DNA from: Xanthomarina sp. F2636L
GTDB taxonomy: Bacteria; Bacteroidota; Bacteroidia; Flavobacteriales; Flavobacteriaceae
Direction of reading: 5' to 3'
Assembly: GCF_026410195.1 (NCBI RefSeq)
Contig: NZ_JAPMLM010000058.1
Location: forward strand, 1 to 64,000
Length of the DNA: 64,000 nucleotides
Shown here: positions 53,232 through 62,142 of the stretch, piece by piece
Layout of the letters: each line of letters begins with the position of its first letter
Position numbering within the stretch: position 1 is the stretch's first letter
Translations under genes and position numbers: made by a program
Notes under the pieces: generated by a model
What the model was told of the DNA's origin: nothing
Databases searched by the model: none
The model's input: only the letters and a program-made list of their open reading frames with translations

Positions 53232-55445
53232 TTAAACTCTAGAGACTTTATCGATACCATTAATTTTTTTCAGGTTATCCATAAGCTTTTTAAGCAAGGT
53301 GCTGTTTTTTACAACCACATTAATTTTTCCTGAAAATATGCCGTCGTCACTTTGAAAACTTAAGCTTTTCATGTTTACATGCATGTTGGAGGATATTACT
53401 TTGGTAATATCATTTACTAGTCCTAAATTATCGATTCCTGATAGAATAATTTGTGTTGCAAATTCTTGTTGAGAAGAATCAATCCATTTAGCAGTCATGA
53501 TTCTGTAAGCATAATTTGATTGTAAGCTCACAGCATTTGGACAGTTTTTTTTATGAATTTTTAGACCATCATTGATAGTTAGAAACCCGAAAACTGGGTC
53601 GCCAGGAATAGGGTTACAACAATTGGCAAATTTGTAATCTAATTTTTCTTCCTCCTTCCCAAAAACCAACAGATCATATTTGGAAGTTATTTCATCCTTA
53701 TCTAGTTCTTCTTTTGTAAGAGTAGGTTTTCTAGAGATTTTATTTTTAATATAGCTCATAAAAGCATTGCTTCTAGATGAAGCAAACTCTTTAAGCATGG
53801 TGTTATCTATAGTTCCAATACCTATTCTGTAAAATAAATCTAAACTTGTTTTTAATTTAAAATAACTTACTAATTCGTTAACGGACTTTTCATTTAAAAC
53901 AATCTTTAACTGTTTTAATTTTCTGCGAAGAATTTCTTTCCCGTCTTCTGCAATTATTTTTTTATCTTCTTTTAAAGCAGATTTTATTTTACTTCTTGCT
54001 TTTGCTGTAGTAGCATAATCTAACCAGTTGGAATTAGGTTTTGCTGTTTCAGATGTTAAAATATCAACGCGATCTCCACTTTTCAAGACATGACTAAGAG
54101 GTACTAATTTTCCATTTACTTTAGCGCCACGGGTTTTCATACCTACTTCGGTATGAATACTAAAAGAAAAGTCTAAAGGTGTAGCGCCTTTAGGTAAGGA
54201 TTTCAACTCTCCTTTTGGCGTAAAAACAAATATTTCTTTAGAGTATAAATTAAGTTTAAATTGCTCTACAAAATCTACAGCATTAGTTTCATGATTTTCC
54301 AAAGCTTCTTGTAATCTAGAAATCCAAACATCTAGACTGTCATCTTTTTCGCTTCCTTCTTTGTATTTATAATGTGCAGCAAACCCTTTTTCGGCTACTT
54401 CGTTCATGCGTTCGCTTCTAATTTGAACTTCTACCCAACGGCCTTTTGGGCCAACTACCGTAATGTGCAACGCTTCATATCCAGTAGATTTAGGTGAGGA
54501 AATCCAATCTCTAAGCCTTGTAGGATTAGGTCTAAAATGATCTGTTACAATTGAATAAATTTTCCAGGCAAGAAATTTTTCATTATCAGGCTCACTTTTA
54601 TAAATGATTCTTACGGCAAACTTGTCGTAAACTTCATCGAAAGACACACCTTGATTCTGCATTTTTCTGCGAATAGAGAAAATGGATTTAGGTCTGCCTT
54701 TAATTTCATATTCTAATTTTTCTTTATCTAAAGTTGTTTTTATAACTCCAGTAAACTCATTGATATAAGCATCTTGCTCTTCTTTGCTATCTTTTATTTT
54801 GGTTAAAATATCGTGATATACTTCTGGTTCAGTATATTTTAAGCCTAAATCTTCCAGCTCGGTTTTAATATTATAAAGTCCGATTCTATGTGCTAGTGGT
54901 GCATAGATATAAAGAGTTTCGGAAGCAATTTTAATTTGCTTATCAGAACGCATGGATTCCATGGTCTGCATGTTGTGAAGTCTGTCTGCAATTTTTATGA
55001 TAATTACCCTCACATCATCGTTAAGGGTTAAGAGCATACGTCTAAAATTTTCAGCTTGAAGAGACACATCCATTTCTGTATCTAAAGATGAAATCTTGGT
55101 TAAACCATCTACAATTTTAGCAACAGTTTCACCAAATAATTGCTCGATATCTGCAATGGAATAATTTTCGTTGTCTTCAACTACGTCATGAAGCAAAGCA
55201 GCAGCAATAGAAGTGGCGTCCATACCAATTTCTTGAGCTACAATTTTGGCCACAGCAATGGGATGGAAAATATATGCTTCCCCAGATTTTCTTCGTTGTT
55301 CCTTATGTGCATCTACAGCCACATCGAAGGCCTTTCTAATAAGTTTTTTATCGTCGTTTGTAAGCGTTCTATAACTTACGCGAAGTAATTCCTTATAAGC
55401 CTTGGCGATAGCAACATTTTCTTTTTCTAGCTCTAGTTCTGTCAT
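53232..55445 (-). CDS. spoT: Bifunctional (p)ppGpp synthetase/hydrolase RelA/SpoT
   Basis: 737 residues with full long-RSH layout. HD hydrolase: FHPIAVAKIVAQEIG, AALLHDVVEDNENY and IKIADRLHNMQTMESMRSDK (metal and catalytic residues present, so hydrolysis is likely). Synthetase: GRPKSIFSIRRKMQNQ, YDKFAVRIIY and TGYEALHITVVGPKGRWVEV. TGS domain: VFTPKGELKSLPKGATPLDF. A zinc-finger/helical part (FANCCNPIPGDPVFGF) and a C-terminal ACT domain follow. It sets ppGpp level in starvation. A -7 element lies 25 bases upstream. Confidence 0.97.
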   Translation of the reverse strand: MTELELEKENVAIAKAYKELLRVSYRTLTNDDKKLIRKAFDVAVDAHKEQRRKSGEAYIFHPIAVAKIVAQEIGMDATSIAAALLHDVVEDNENYSIADIEQLFGETVAKIVDGLTKISSLDTEMDVSLQAENFRRMLLTLNDDVRVIIIKIADRLHNMQTMESMRSDKQIKIASETLYIYAPLAHRIGLYNIKTELEDLGLKYTEPEVYHDILTKIKDSKEEQDAYINEFTGVIKTTLDKEKLEYEIKGRPKSIFSIRRKMQNQGVSFDEVYDKFAVRIIYKSEPDNEKFLAWKIYSIVTDHFRPNPTRLRDWISSPKSTGYEALHITVVGPKGRWVEVQIRSERMNEVAEKGFAAHYKYKEGSEKDDSLDVWISRLQEALENHETNAVDFVEQFKLNLYSKEIFVFTPKGELKSLPKGATPLDFSFSIHTEVGMKTRGAKVNGKLVPLSHVLKSGDRVDILTSETAKPNSNWLDYATTAKARSKIKSALKEDKKIIAEDGKEILRRKLKQLKIVLNEKSVNELVSYFKLKTSLDLFYRIGIGTIDNTMLKEFASSRSNAFMSYIKNKISRKPTLTKEELDKDEITSKYDLLVFGKEEEKLDYKFANCCNPIPGDPVFGFLTINDGLKIHKKNCPNAVSLQSNYAYRIMTAKWIDSSQQEFATQIILSGIDNLGLVNDITKVISSNMHVNMKSLSFQSDDGIFSGKINVVVKNSTLLKKLMDNLKKINGIDKVSRV

Positions 55446-55470
55446 AAATTTAAAAATAGTATAAACGAAA

Positions 55471-55478
55471 CAAATTTA
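55471..55478 (-). promoter_or_regulatory. -7 promoter element
   Basis: TAAATTTG on the minus strand, exact TAnnTTTG, 25 bases before the spoT ATG. Confidence 0.65.
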
Positions 55479-55608
55479 CAACACTTTTCTACTTAAAATA
55501 AGTGATGCCACGACGTTTTAAAATGGGTGTATTTTTATATAAATATAAGATGTTTCGCGACTTTATGATGTTTAAAACAGGAAATATTTTATTAAAATAT
55601 TGGAAGAC

Positions 55609-56841
55609 TTATAATTTTAAATTTTTGATTCTTTCTAATAAGGTTGGATGTGAATAGTGCATAAATACATATGCCTTATGCGGTGTTAAATTGCTCAAAC
55701 TATTTTTTGATAACTTTTTAAGAGATGTAATTAAAGGTTCTGCTTTATACGTGGTTTTGGCATAATTATCCGCCTGATATTCGAAGGCTCTAGAAAACCA
55801 ATTCATAATTAGACTGGTTACTTCGGATATAGGCGCATAAAGTAATCCAAAGGCAATTAAGCCTATATGAAAACTTGCAATGTTTACACCCAAAGCATTT
55901 GAAAGCAGAGGGTTTGATATAAAAATTGACAAGATATAAAGTGTTAATCCCGTAAGTAAAACGGAAGCAAATAGATTAAATATGATGTGCTTTTTCTTAT
56001 AGTGGCCAACTTCGTGAGCAAGAACTGCTACTATTTCTTCATCTTCTAAATCGTTAATCAGGGTATCGTAAAGTGTGACACGTTTTTCACTTCCAAATCC
56101 AGAAAAATAAGCATTGGCTTTGGTGCTTCGTTTAGACCCATCGATTACAAATATTTTATCTAATTTAAAACCGACAGTCTTAGCATAATTAGAAATCTTA
56201 TTGCGTAATTCTCCTTCTTCTAAGGGTGTTTGTTTGTTGAATAAAGGCACAATTAATTTGGCGTAAAACATGTTCATAACTATTGTGAAAGCTGTAACTA
56301 ATGCCCAGGCGTACAACCAGAAATCATCTCCAGAAAACTGATAAAACCAGATAATAAGTGCCAAAAGACCACCGCCTACTACAGCCAACATGAGCCAGCC
56401 TTTTATTTTGTCTAATATAAAAGTCTTTTTTGTGGTTTTATTAAACCCAAATTTTTCCTCAATAACAAAGGTTTTATAGTAGGAGAATGGTGTTGAAAGA
56501 ATATCGCTACCAATCATAATAATTCCAAAGAAAATTAATGCAATAATAATAGGGTTTTCTGAATAGTTTCTGGCAATATTGTCAACAAATTCAAAACCGT
56601 CAAAAATTAAAAAAACAAGAGTTAAAATAATTGAAAAGCTAGACGTAAGTAATCCAAATTTATAATTTGTTTTTTTGTAGGCTTGAGATTTTTTGTAATC
56701 CGTGTCATCATAAACATCTTGAAGCTCTTGCGGAACTTCATCATTAAAATGTTTTGCATTTAAAGCATCAAGGATTTTATCAATAATAAAATTGATAATG
56801 ATTATAGCAATAATGATATAGAATAGGGTAGTGGCCGTCAT
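55609..56841 (-). CDS. M48-family (Ste24/CAAX-like) membrane metalloprotease
   Basis: 410 residues with several TM helices. Zinc site VLAHEVGHYKKKHI (HExxH) with the third ligand in SRAFEYQADNYAKT, and the N-terminal family motif STKANAYFSGFGSEKRVTLY. Helices before and after the catalytic domain match Ste24/CAAX prenyl protease 1. In bacteria these are membrane proteases of the HtpX type that act in membrane-protein quality control; prenylation is not expected. It stands alone, with no exact -7 box seen upstream. Confidence 0.93.
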   Translation of the reverse strand: MTATTLFYIIIAIIIINFIIDKILDALNAKHFNDEVPQELQDVYDDTDYKKSQAYKKTNYKFGLLTSSFSIILTLVFLIFDGFEFVDNIARNYSENPIIIALIFFGIIMIGSDILSTPFSYYKTFVIEEKFGFNKTTKKTFILDKIKGWLMLAVVGGGLLALIIWFYQFSGDDFWLYAWALVTAFTIVMNMFYAKLIVPLFNKQTPLEEGELRNKISNYAKTVGFKLDKIFVIDGSKRSTKANAYFSGFGSEKRVTLYDTLINDLEDEEIVAVLAHEVGHYKKKHIIFNLFASVLLTGLTLYILSIFISNPLLSNALGVNIASFHIGLIAFGLLYAPISEVTSLIMNWFSRAFEYQADNYAKTTYKAEPLITSLKKLSKNSLSNLTPHKAYVFMHYSHPTLLERIKNLKL

Positions 56842-56916
56842 GAAAGAATAAGTTCAATGTTTTAAATTTAAGATTTAAAATCTCAATGTTTTTGATATTA
56901 GTTTAATATAAAATTT

Positions 56917-57714
56917 TTAAAGAAAATTTCTTTGTCTTTTGGCTTCAAAAATAAGAATTCCAGCTGCAACAGAGACATTCATAGAATCTATTTCACCTTG
57001 CATAGGAATAATGATATTTTGTGTAGAATTATTTAACCATTCATCACTAAGTCCTGTCGCTTCAGTGCCAACAACCAGAGCTGTTGCTTTGGTGTAATCT
57101 TGGGTATGATAATCCTTACTTGCTTGTAAGGCAGCACAATAGATAAAAAAGTTGTTTTCTTTTAAAAACTGAATAATTTCTTTGGTACTTCCGGTTGCAA
57201 TTTGATTTGTAAACACACAACCTACGCTAGAACGAATAATGTTCGGGTTATATAAATCGGTTTTTGGATTAGCAATTATAACAGCATCTACATTTGCAGC
57301 ATCTGCAGTACGTAATAAGGCTCCAATATTTCCTGGTTTTTCAGGAGCTTCGGCAACTAAAATTAAGGGGTTTTTAGTTTTAAATTCCAGGTTTTTTAAT
57401 ACAAATTCTTTGGTTTTAGTTACTGCAATAACACCTTCTGTTGTTTCTCTATGAGCTAGTTTTTGATAGACGTCTTTAGATATTTCTATGATATTAGTTT
57501 GGGAATTAGTCAACTCCTTTGTTTGAGTTTCTGATAATAATTCAGGGTAAAATAAAAGGGTATCAATAAAATAATTTCCTTTTATTGCTAAACTAATTTC
57601 CCGAATTCCTTCAATTAAAAATAAACCAGAGGCTTTTCGCTCTCTTGATTTTTCCTTTAATTTTAACAGTGATTTTAAATAAGGATTTTGGGTGCTTGCT
57701 ATAACTTTATTCAT
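56917..57714 (-). CDS. SpoU/TrmH-family RNA 2'-O-methyltransferase
   Basis: 265 residues. An N-terminal SpoU substrate-binding part (ASTQNPYLKSLLKLKEKSRE, FLIEGIREISLAI) precedes a SPOUT trefoil-knot domain: APEKPGNIGALLRTADAA (motif 1), NPNIIRSSVGCVFTNQ (motif 2) and TEATGLSDEWLN with IPMQGEIDSMNVSVAAGILI (motif 3, Asn-Val-Ser). Family members methylate tRNA or 23S rRNA ribose using SAM. The exact target (rRNA G2251-like or other) is not evident. A -7 box sits four bases before the ATG, so the transcript may be leaderless. Confidence 0.94.
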   Translation of the reverse strand: MNKVIASTQNPYLKSLLKLKEKSRERKASGLFLIEGIREISLAIKGNYFIDTLLFYPELLSETQTKELTNSQTNIIEISKDVYQKLAHRETTEGVIAVTKTKEFVLKNLEFKTKNPLILVAEAPEKPGNIGALLRTADAANVDAVIIANPKTDLYNPNIIRSSVGCVFTNQIATGSTKEIIQFLKENNFFIYCAALQASKDYHTQDYTKATALVVGTEATGLSDEWLNNSTQNIIIPMQGEIDSMNVSVAAGILIFEAKRQRNFL

Positions 57715-57718
57715 GATG

Positions 57719-57726
57719 CAAAAATA
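57719..57726 (-). promoter_or_regulatory. -7 promoter element (leaderless candidate)
   Basis: TATTTTTG on the minus strand, exact TAnnTTTG, four bases before ATG 57714. It directly follows the amidohydrolase terminator. Confidence 0.7.
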
Positions 57727-57738
57727 GAATATCTAAAT

Positions 57739-57768
57739 TAAAAAGCTCCAGAATAATTCTGAAGCTTT
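57739..57768 (-). terminator. Rho-independent terminator of the amidohydrolase operon
   Basis: Minus strand: AAAGCTTCAGAAT / ATTCTGGAGCTTT form a 13-bp stem with one T-G pair, and a run of T follows. It lies after the stop at 57775 and before the methyltransferase promoter. Confidence 0.8.
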
Positions 57769-57774
57769 ATCTAT

Positions 57775-59085
57775 TTACTGATTCTTATATTTTTTCGAAT
57801 AACGTTCATAGAGTTCGGTTTGGTGGGTTTCCAAACTAATGTCTCTACCTTGAATAAAAGCTTTGCTTATTTTGTTTGTTCGCATATCTAAGGCGTCTCC
57901 TTCGCTAATAAAAAGTGTGGCATCTTTACCTGATTCTAAAGTGCCACAAATGTCATCAATACCTAGAATTTTTGCTGTATTACTAGTAATGAGTTTTAAA
58001 GCTTCCTCTTTATCCAATCCATAAGCAGCACAAGTTCCAGCATAAAATGGAAGGTTTCTGGAATTCATACGTTCCATGCGTCCTCCATTAACTTCTAAGG
58101 CTACTAAAATATCATTATCTACAAGGATTTTTGCCATCTTAAAAGGTAAGTCGTAATCTTCATCATCACTTGTTGGTCTAGAGTGAACACGTTTAAGTAT
58201 TACAGGAATATTGTTCTGTTTTAAAATGTCTGTTACTTTGTAAGCTTCATAACCACCAACAATAACCATGTCTTCTATGTTGTTTTTCTTTGCAAACTGA
58301 ACTGCATCTGTAATCCCTTTGGCATTATCTACATGAATATATAACTTTTTAGAACCCTTAAAAATACCTTGTAAAGCTTCAAAAGGCAAGTGTTTTTTTT
58401 GTTTCTCTCCTTTTAAATATGCTTTGCCTTGTTCCAAATAATCAGTAAGTTCATCAATTTGTTTTGCATAATTTTCGTTTGGTTTTAAATGCGAAGGTTC
58501 GCCTAGCCACCATTTACCTCTACTATATGGATTTGGCCAATTTAGATGAATCCCATCATCGGTTTTAATTACAGCATCTTCCCAGTTCCACGCATCAAAT
58601 TGTACAATGGTTGATGTTCCTGCAATGCGTCCACCTTGAGGAGTTATTTGTCCAATTAATACGCCGTTTGGTCTCATGGATTCCACAACTTTAGATTCAG
58701 TATTATAGGCAATTAAACTTCTAATATGAGGATTCATACTTCCCACTTCATCATTATCTTGTGTAGCACGGACAGAATCAATTTCACCTAAACCAAGTGT
58801 GGAGTTTGGTACAATAAATCCCGGATAAACATGTTGGCCATCTGCGTTTATAACTTCCATATTGGACATGTCTATTTTAGAAGTAGTCGCATCGGCTACG
58901 AGCTCGATTTTTCCGTCTTTTAAAACAATAATACTGTTGTTTATTACTTGTCCGTTACCAATATGAGCGGTTGCGCCAATAATACAAATATCTTGTACTT
59001 GTTTAGGTGCTGGAGTTTGTTGCGCTGAAATTATTGTAGTACACAATAAAAAAGCAGTTAAAATGTATATAAATGATTTTTTCAT
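57775..59085 (-). CDS. Secreted amidohydrolase-like protein lacking HxH
   Basis: 436 residues with a signal peptide (KKSFIYILTAFLLCTTIISA). Amidohydrolase-superfamily traits: a small N-terminal beta domain (QDICIIGATAHIGNGQVINN), an alpha/beta barrel and the family C-terminus (TLESGKDATLFISEGDALDM). But the strand-1 metal site, normally PGxIDxHxH, reads VYPGFIVPNSTLGL here, without either His, so catalysis by the usual mechanism is doubtful. It is 11 bases downstream of the 992-residue amidohydrolase, same operon. Probably periplasmic; substrate unknown. Confidence 0.88.
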   Translation of the reverse strand: MKKSFIYILTAFLLCTTIISAQQTPAPKQVQDICIIGATAHIGNGQVINNSIIVLKDGKIELVADATTSKIDMSNMEVINADGQHVYPGFIVPNSTLGLGEIDSVRATQDNDEVGSMNPHIRSLIAYNTESKVVESMRPNGVLIGQITPQGGRIAGTSTIVQFDAWNWEDAVIKTDDGIHLNWPNPYSRGKWWLGEPSHLKPNENYAKQIDELTDYLEQGKAYLKGEKQKKHLPFEALQGIFKGSKKLYIHVDNAKGITDAVQFAKKNNIEDMVIVGGYEAYKVTDILKQNNIPVILKRVHSRPTSDDEDYDLPFKMAKILVDNDILVALEVNGGRMERMNSRNLPFYAGTCAAYGLDKEEALKLITSNTAKILGIDDICGTLESGKDATLFISEGDALDMRTNKISKAFIQGRDISLETHQTELYERYSKKYKNQ

Positions 59086-59096
59086 CTTTTTAAATT

Positions 59097-62075
59097 TTAA
59101 TGTATGTGTCCTTCAACAGTATCACAGTGAAATGTTTGTTTTTCTTTTTTCTTTACAGGAACTGTTTTTAGTCCTTTATTTTTTGCCTGAAGCATCATAT
59201 TAGTGAGTTCGTTTTTTTCTTGTTTCATCTCACGTCTTAATTGTTTATCTCTTTCTATATCAAAGTAGGTGATACCATCAATCAAAGTTTTCTCAGCCTT
59301 GGCATAAATAGATAATGGATTATGGCTCCATAATACCACATCAGCATCTTTTCCAACTTTAATACTTCCAACTCTGTCGTCAATATGTAGTAGTTTTGCA
59401 GGATTAAGAGTTACAAACTTCCAGGCATCTTCTTCGCTAACGTCTCCGTATTTAACAGATTTTGCAGCTTCTTGATTTAATCTTCTAGACATTTCTGGAT
59501 CATCACTATTAATAGCAACTGTAACCCCAGCATTGTGCATAATTGCAGCATTATATGGGATGGCATCGTTAACTTCGTATTTGTAAGCCCACCAATCGCT
59601 AAAAGTAGAGCCGCCAACACCGTGTTCTTTCATTTTGTCGGCAAGTTTATATCCTTCCAAAATATGTGTAAAGGTGTTTATATTAAAATCAAATTGATCA
59701 GCAACCTTCATCAGCATATTTATTTCACTTTGTACGTAAGAGTGGCAACTAATAAAGCGTTCTTCATTTAATATTTCGACAAGTGTTTCTAGCTCCAGGT
59801 CTTTTCGATAAGGTTTTCCACTTTTTTTAAGTGTTTCGTATTCTTTAGCTCTTGTAAAATAATCGATGTAAACTTGTTCCACACCCATTCTTGTTTGAGG
59901 AAAACGTATATTAGCATGGCGGCCCCAATTGGATTGTTTGACATTTTCTCCAAGAGCAAACTTGATGAATTTTGGACTGTCTGTATAGATTAAGTTATTT
60001 GCTGTTTCTCCCCATTTTAATTTTATAACTGCCGAGCGACCACCAATGGGATTAGCTGAACCATGAAGTATTTGAATAGACGTAACACCACCAGCAAGGT
60101 TGCGATAAATACTTACATCTTCAGCGTCTATAACGTCCTCGATTGTGACTTCTGAAGACGCATTCTGTCCTGCCTCATTGACTGCTGAGGTTGCAATATG
60201 CGAATGTTCATCAATTATTCCAGATGTTAAATGCTTACCTGTGGCATCTACTACTATGGCATTATTTTCGTTTAAATTGTTTCCTATTTTTGCAATTTCC
60301 CCGTTTTTAATTAAAACATCGGTCTCATTTAAGATTCCTTCTTGTTCATTAGTCCAAACGGTAGCATTTTTAAATAAAATGGTTTCTTGTTTAGGCATTG
60401 TTTTAAAACCATACGCTTCGTTTGGATAGTTAACAGGAAAGAAATCCGGTGCATCTTTCTTGGTTTCTTTTTTGTCTTTAGAGATTGAATCTATCTTTTC
60501 TATTTTCTTTGCGTAGAATGTGGTTTCATTTCCATTGGGTAAAAATGCCTTTCCCTTTATAGAATTGATATTTGAAATTTTTGATGTTAACCTGACATAA
60601 TTTTGTTTCGTGGTATCAATATTAGAGAATGTAAGATTTAGCCAATTGTCTTGAAAAGAAATTTTTGAACCTAAGGTTTTCTCATTGGCTTTTACGGTCG
60701 ATTTTAATTTTTCCATTTTCCCAGAAACATTTAAATCGTATGTGTTTCCGGCAAGTGAAATGCTATAATCTCCACGAATATCTTTGGTTGTCATAGAGGT
60801 GATTTCATATTTCTCACCTTTTACCCAGTTTTCATAAAGCGTGACATCTTTTTCAAAAATATCTCCAGAAGTAATTAAAAAATTAGCGTACGCCCCATCC
60901 TTTAAAGATCCAATTTGGTTTTGCTTCCCTAATATTTCTGCAGGAACAGTTGTAAGAGCTTCTAAGGCCATGGTTTTATCTAAACCGCGTTCAATAGCTT
61001 TTAAAAGATTTGGCATAAACTCTTTAGGCTCCTTTAATCCTTTTAAAGTAAGAGTAAACTTGATGTTGTTCTCTGCCAATATTTTAGGATTTGAAGGCTT
61101 TTGGTTCCATTCTCGTAAATCTGATAAATTAGCTGCTTCCGCAATAAACGGATCTTCCATATCAAAAGCTGCAGGAAAATCTATTGGAATAATAAATGTA
61201 GCTTGTGTTTCTTTAATGGCATCGATACGTTCGTATTCATCACCTCCACCAACAATTACAAACTGCGTATTAATTTCGTCTCCAACTTTATCAAAGCGTA
61301 AAGCATTGACTTTACTTCCGGCATCTATTATCTGAACTAAAGATTTATTTGTATTATAAGCTTCAAGGGTTCTATCCGTTACTTTAGAATGACCATTTGC
61401 ATACCACTCTGCATCGTAATGTACTTGACGTATTAAAGCCATGGTTCCCATTAAAGACGTAGGATAAGACTGTCTGGATTGTAAACTTTTTTTTGTTGAA
61501 TAATATTGAGCAGAGCGATTATCTAATATCCTGGAAGCATCACCGCTATTAGGTGTTAAAGCTATTAAAGTACCGGTTCCTCTAATAATGCCATCTGGAA
61601 TATGAGTGTTGATAACACCAAAGCCTGCTTTACGTAAATTATTTGCTTCTTTTTGGTTGTATTTAAAATGTTCTATAGCATTTTGTTCCGAACGGATATG
61701 GTCGTTCCAATAAAAACCTTCACGATTTGAATCGTATTGCGGACTATTAGATTTTGCTGCTGTCTGAGGTTTTTCTAATCCGAAGTTTGAATAAATATCT
61801 ATAAACGACGGATAAATGGTTTTGTTAGAAGCGTCTATAATGACGGCGTTTTTAGGAATTGAAACTGAAATTCCTGTTGAAACAACTTTGCCATCTTTAA
61901 TTAACAATGTAGCATTTTCGATAACCTGATTAGGAGTTATATAAATTTTAGCATTGGTAATAGCTGTGTAATTAGTGTTCGTGGTGTGTACACCATCATT
62001 TTTCGGAAAATACTCTTGTGCACTAGTACTAATATAGCCCAGTAACAGTATAAGAATGTAAAACTTTTTTATCAT
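59097..62075 (-). CDS. Secreted double amidohydrolase (imidazolonepropionase-like)
   Basis: 992 residues with a signal peptide (KKFYILILLLGYISTSAQ). Two amidohydrolase-like domains are joined. The first (about 35-440; AITNAKIYITPNQVIENATL) has IYPSFIDIYSNFGL where the HxH should be, so its metal site is lost. The second (from about 565; LFKNATVWTNEQEGILNETD) has GIIDEHSHIATSAVN with HxH intact. It also has VAINSDDPEMSRRLNQEAAK, the late Asp of the metal site, and the terminal DADVVLWSHNPL. Such proteins hydrolyse cyclic amides or dipeptides in the periplasm; this one's substrate is unknown. It ends in a Lys- and His-containing tail (HCDTVEGHIH). Confidence 0.9.
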   Translation of the reverse strand: MIKKFYILILLLGYISTSAQEYFPKNDGVHTTNTNYTAITNAKIYITPNQVIENATLLIKDGKVVSTGISVSIPKNAVIIDASNKTIYPSFIDIYSNFGLEKPQTAAKSNSPQYDSNREGFYWNDHIRSEQNAIEHFKYNQKEANNLRKAGFGVINTHIPDGIIRGTGTLIALTPNSGDASRILDNRSAQYYSTKKSLQSRQSYPTSLMGTMALIRQVHYDAEWYANGHSKVTDRTLEAYNTNKSLVQIIDAGSKVNALRFDKVGDEINTQFVIVGGGDEYERIDAIKETQATFIIPIDFPAAFDMEDPFIAEAANLSDLREWNQKPSNPKILAENNIKFTLTLKGLKEPKEFMPNLLKAIERGLDKTMALEALTTVPAEILGKQNQIGSLKDGAYANFLITSGDIFEKDVTLYENWVKGEKYEITSMTTKDIRGDYSISLAGNTYDLNVSGKMEKLKSTVKANEKTLGSKISFQDNWLNLTFSNIDTTKQNYVRLTSKISNINSIKGKAFLPNGNETTFYAKKIEKIDSISKDKKETKKDAPDFFPVNYPNEAYGFKTMPKQETILFKNATVWTNEQEGILNETDVLIKNGEIAKIGNNLNENNAIVVDATGKHLTSGIIDEHSHIATSAVNEAGQNASSEVTIEDVIDAEDVSIYRNLAGGVTSIQILHGSANPIGGRSAVIKLKWGETANNLIYTDSPKFIKFALGENVKQSNWGRHANIRFPQTRMGVEQVYIDYFTRAKEYETLKKSGKPYRKDLELETLVEILNEERFISCHSYVQSEINMLMKVADQFDFNINTFTHILEGYKLADKMKEHGVGGSTFSDWWAYKYEVNDAIPYNAAIMHNAGVTVAINSDDPEMSRRLNQEAAKSVKYGDVSEEDAWKFVTLNPAKLLHIDDRVGSIKVGKDADVVLWSHNPLSIYAKAEKTLIDGITYFDIERDKQLRREMKQEKNELTNMMLQAKNKGLKTVPVKKKEKQTFHCDTVEGHIH

Positions 62076-62142
62076 TTAGGATTGAATATTTGGTAAGTTT
62101 CTAAAAATAGAAAATATTGATCGAGAAATTTAAATTTAAGAA

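Noticed and set aside
55583-55601. AT-only palindrome AATATTTTATTAAAATATT after the M48 gene
   Set aside because: Perfect but entirely A/T, with no T-run; easily expected by chance in such AT-rich DNA.
60841-61335. 164-codon frame opposite the large amidohydrolase
   Set aside because: Antisense shadow of a well-supported gene; Ser-rich composition typical of reversed coding sequence.
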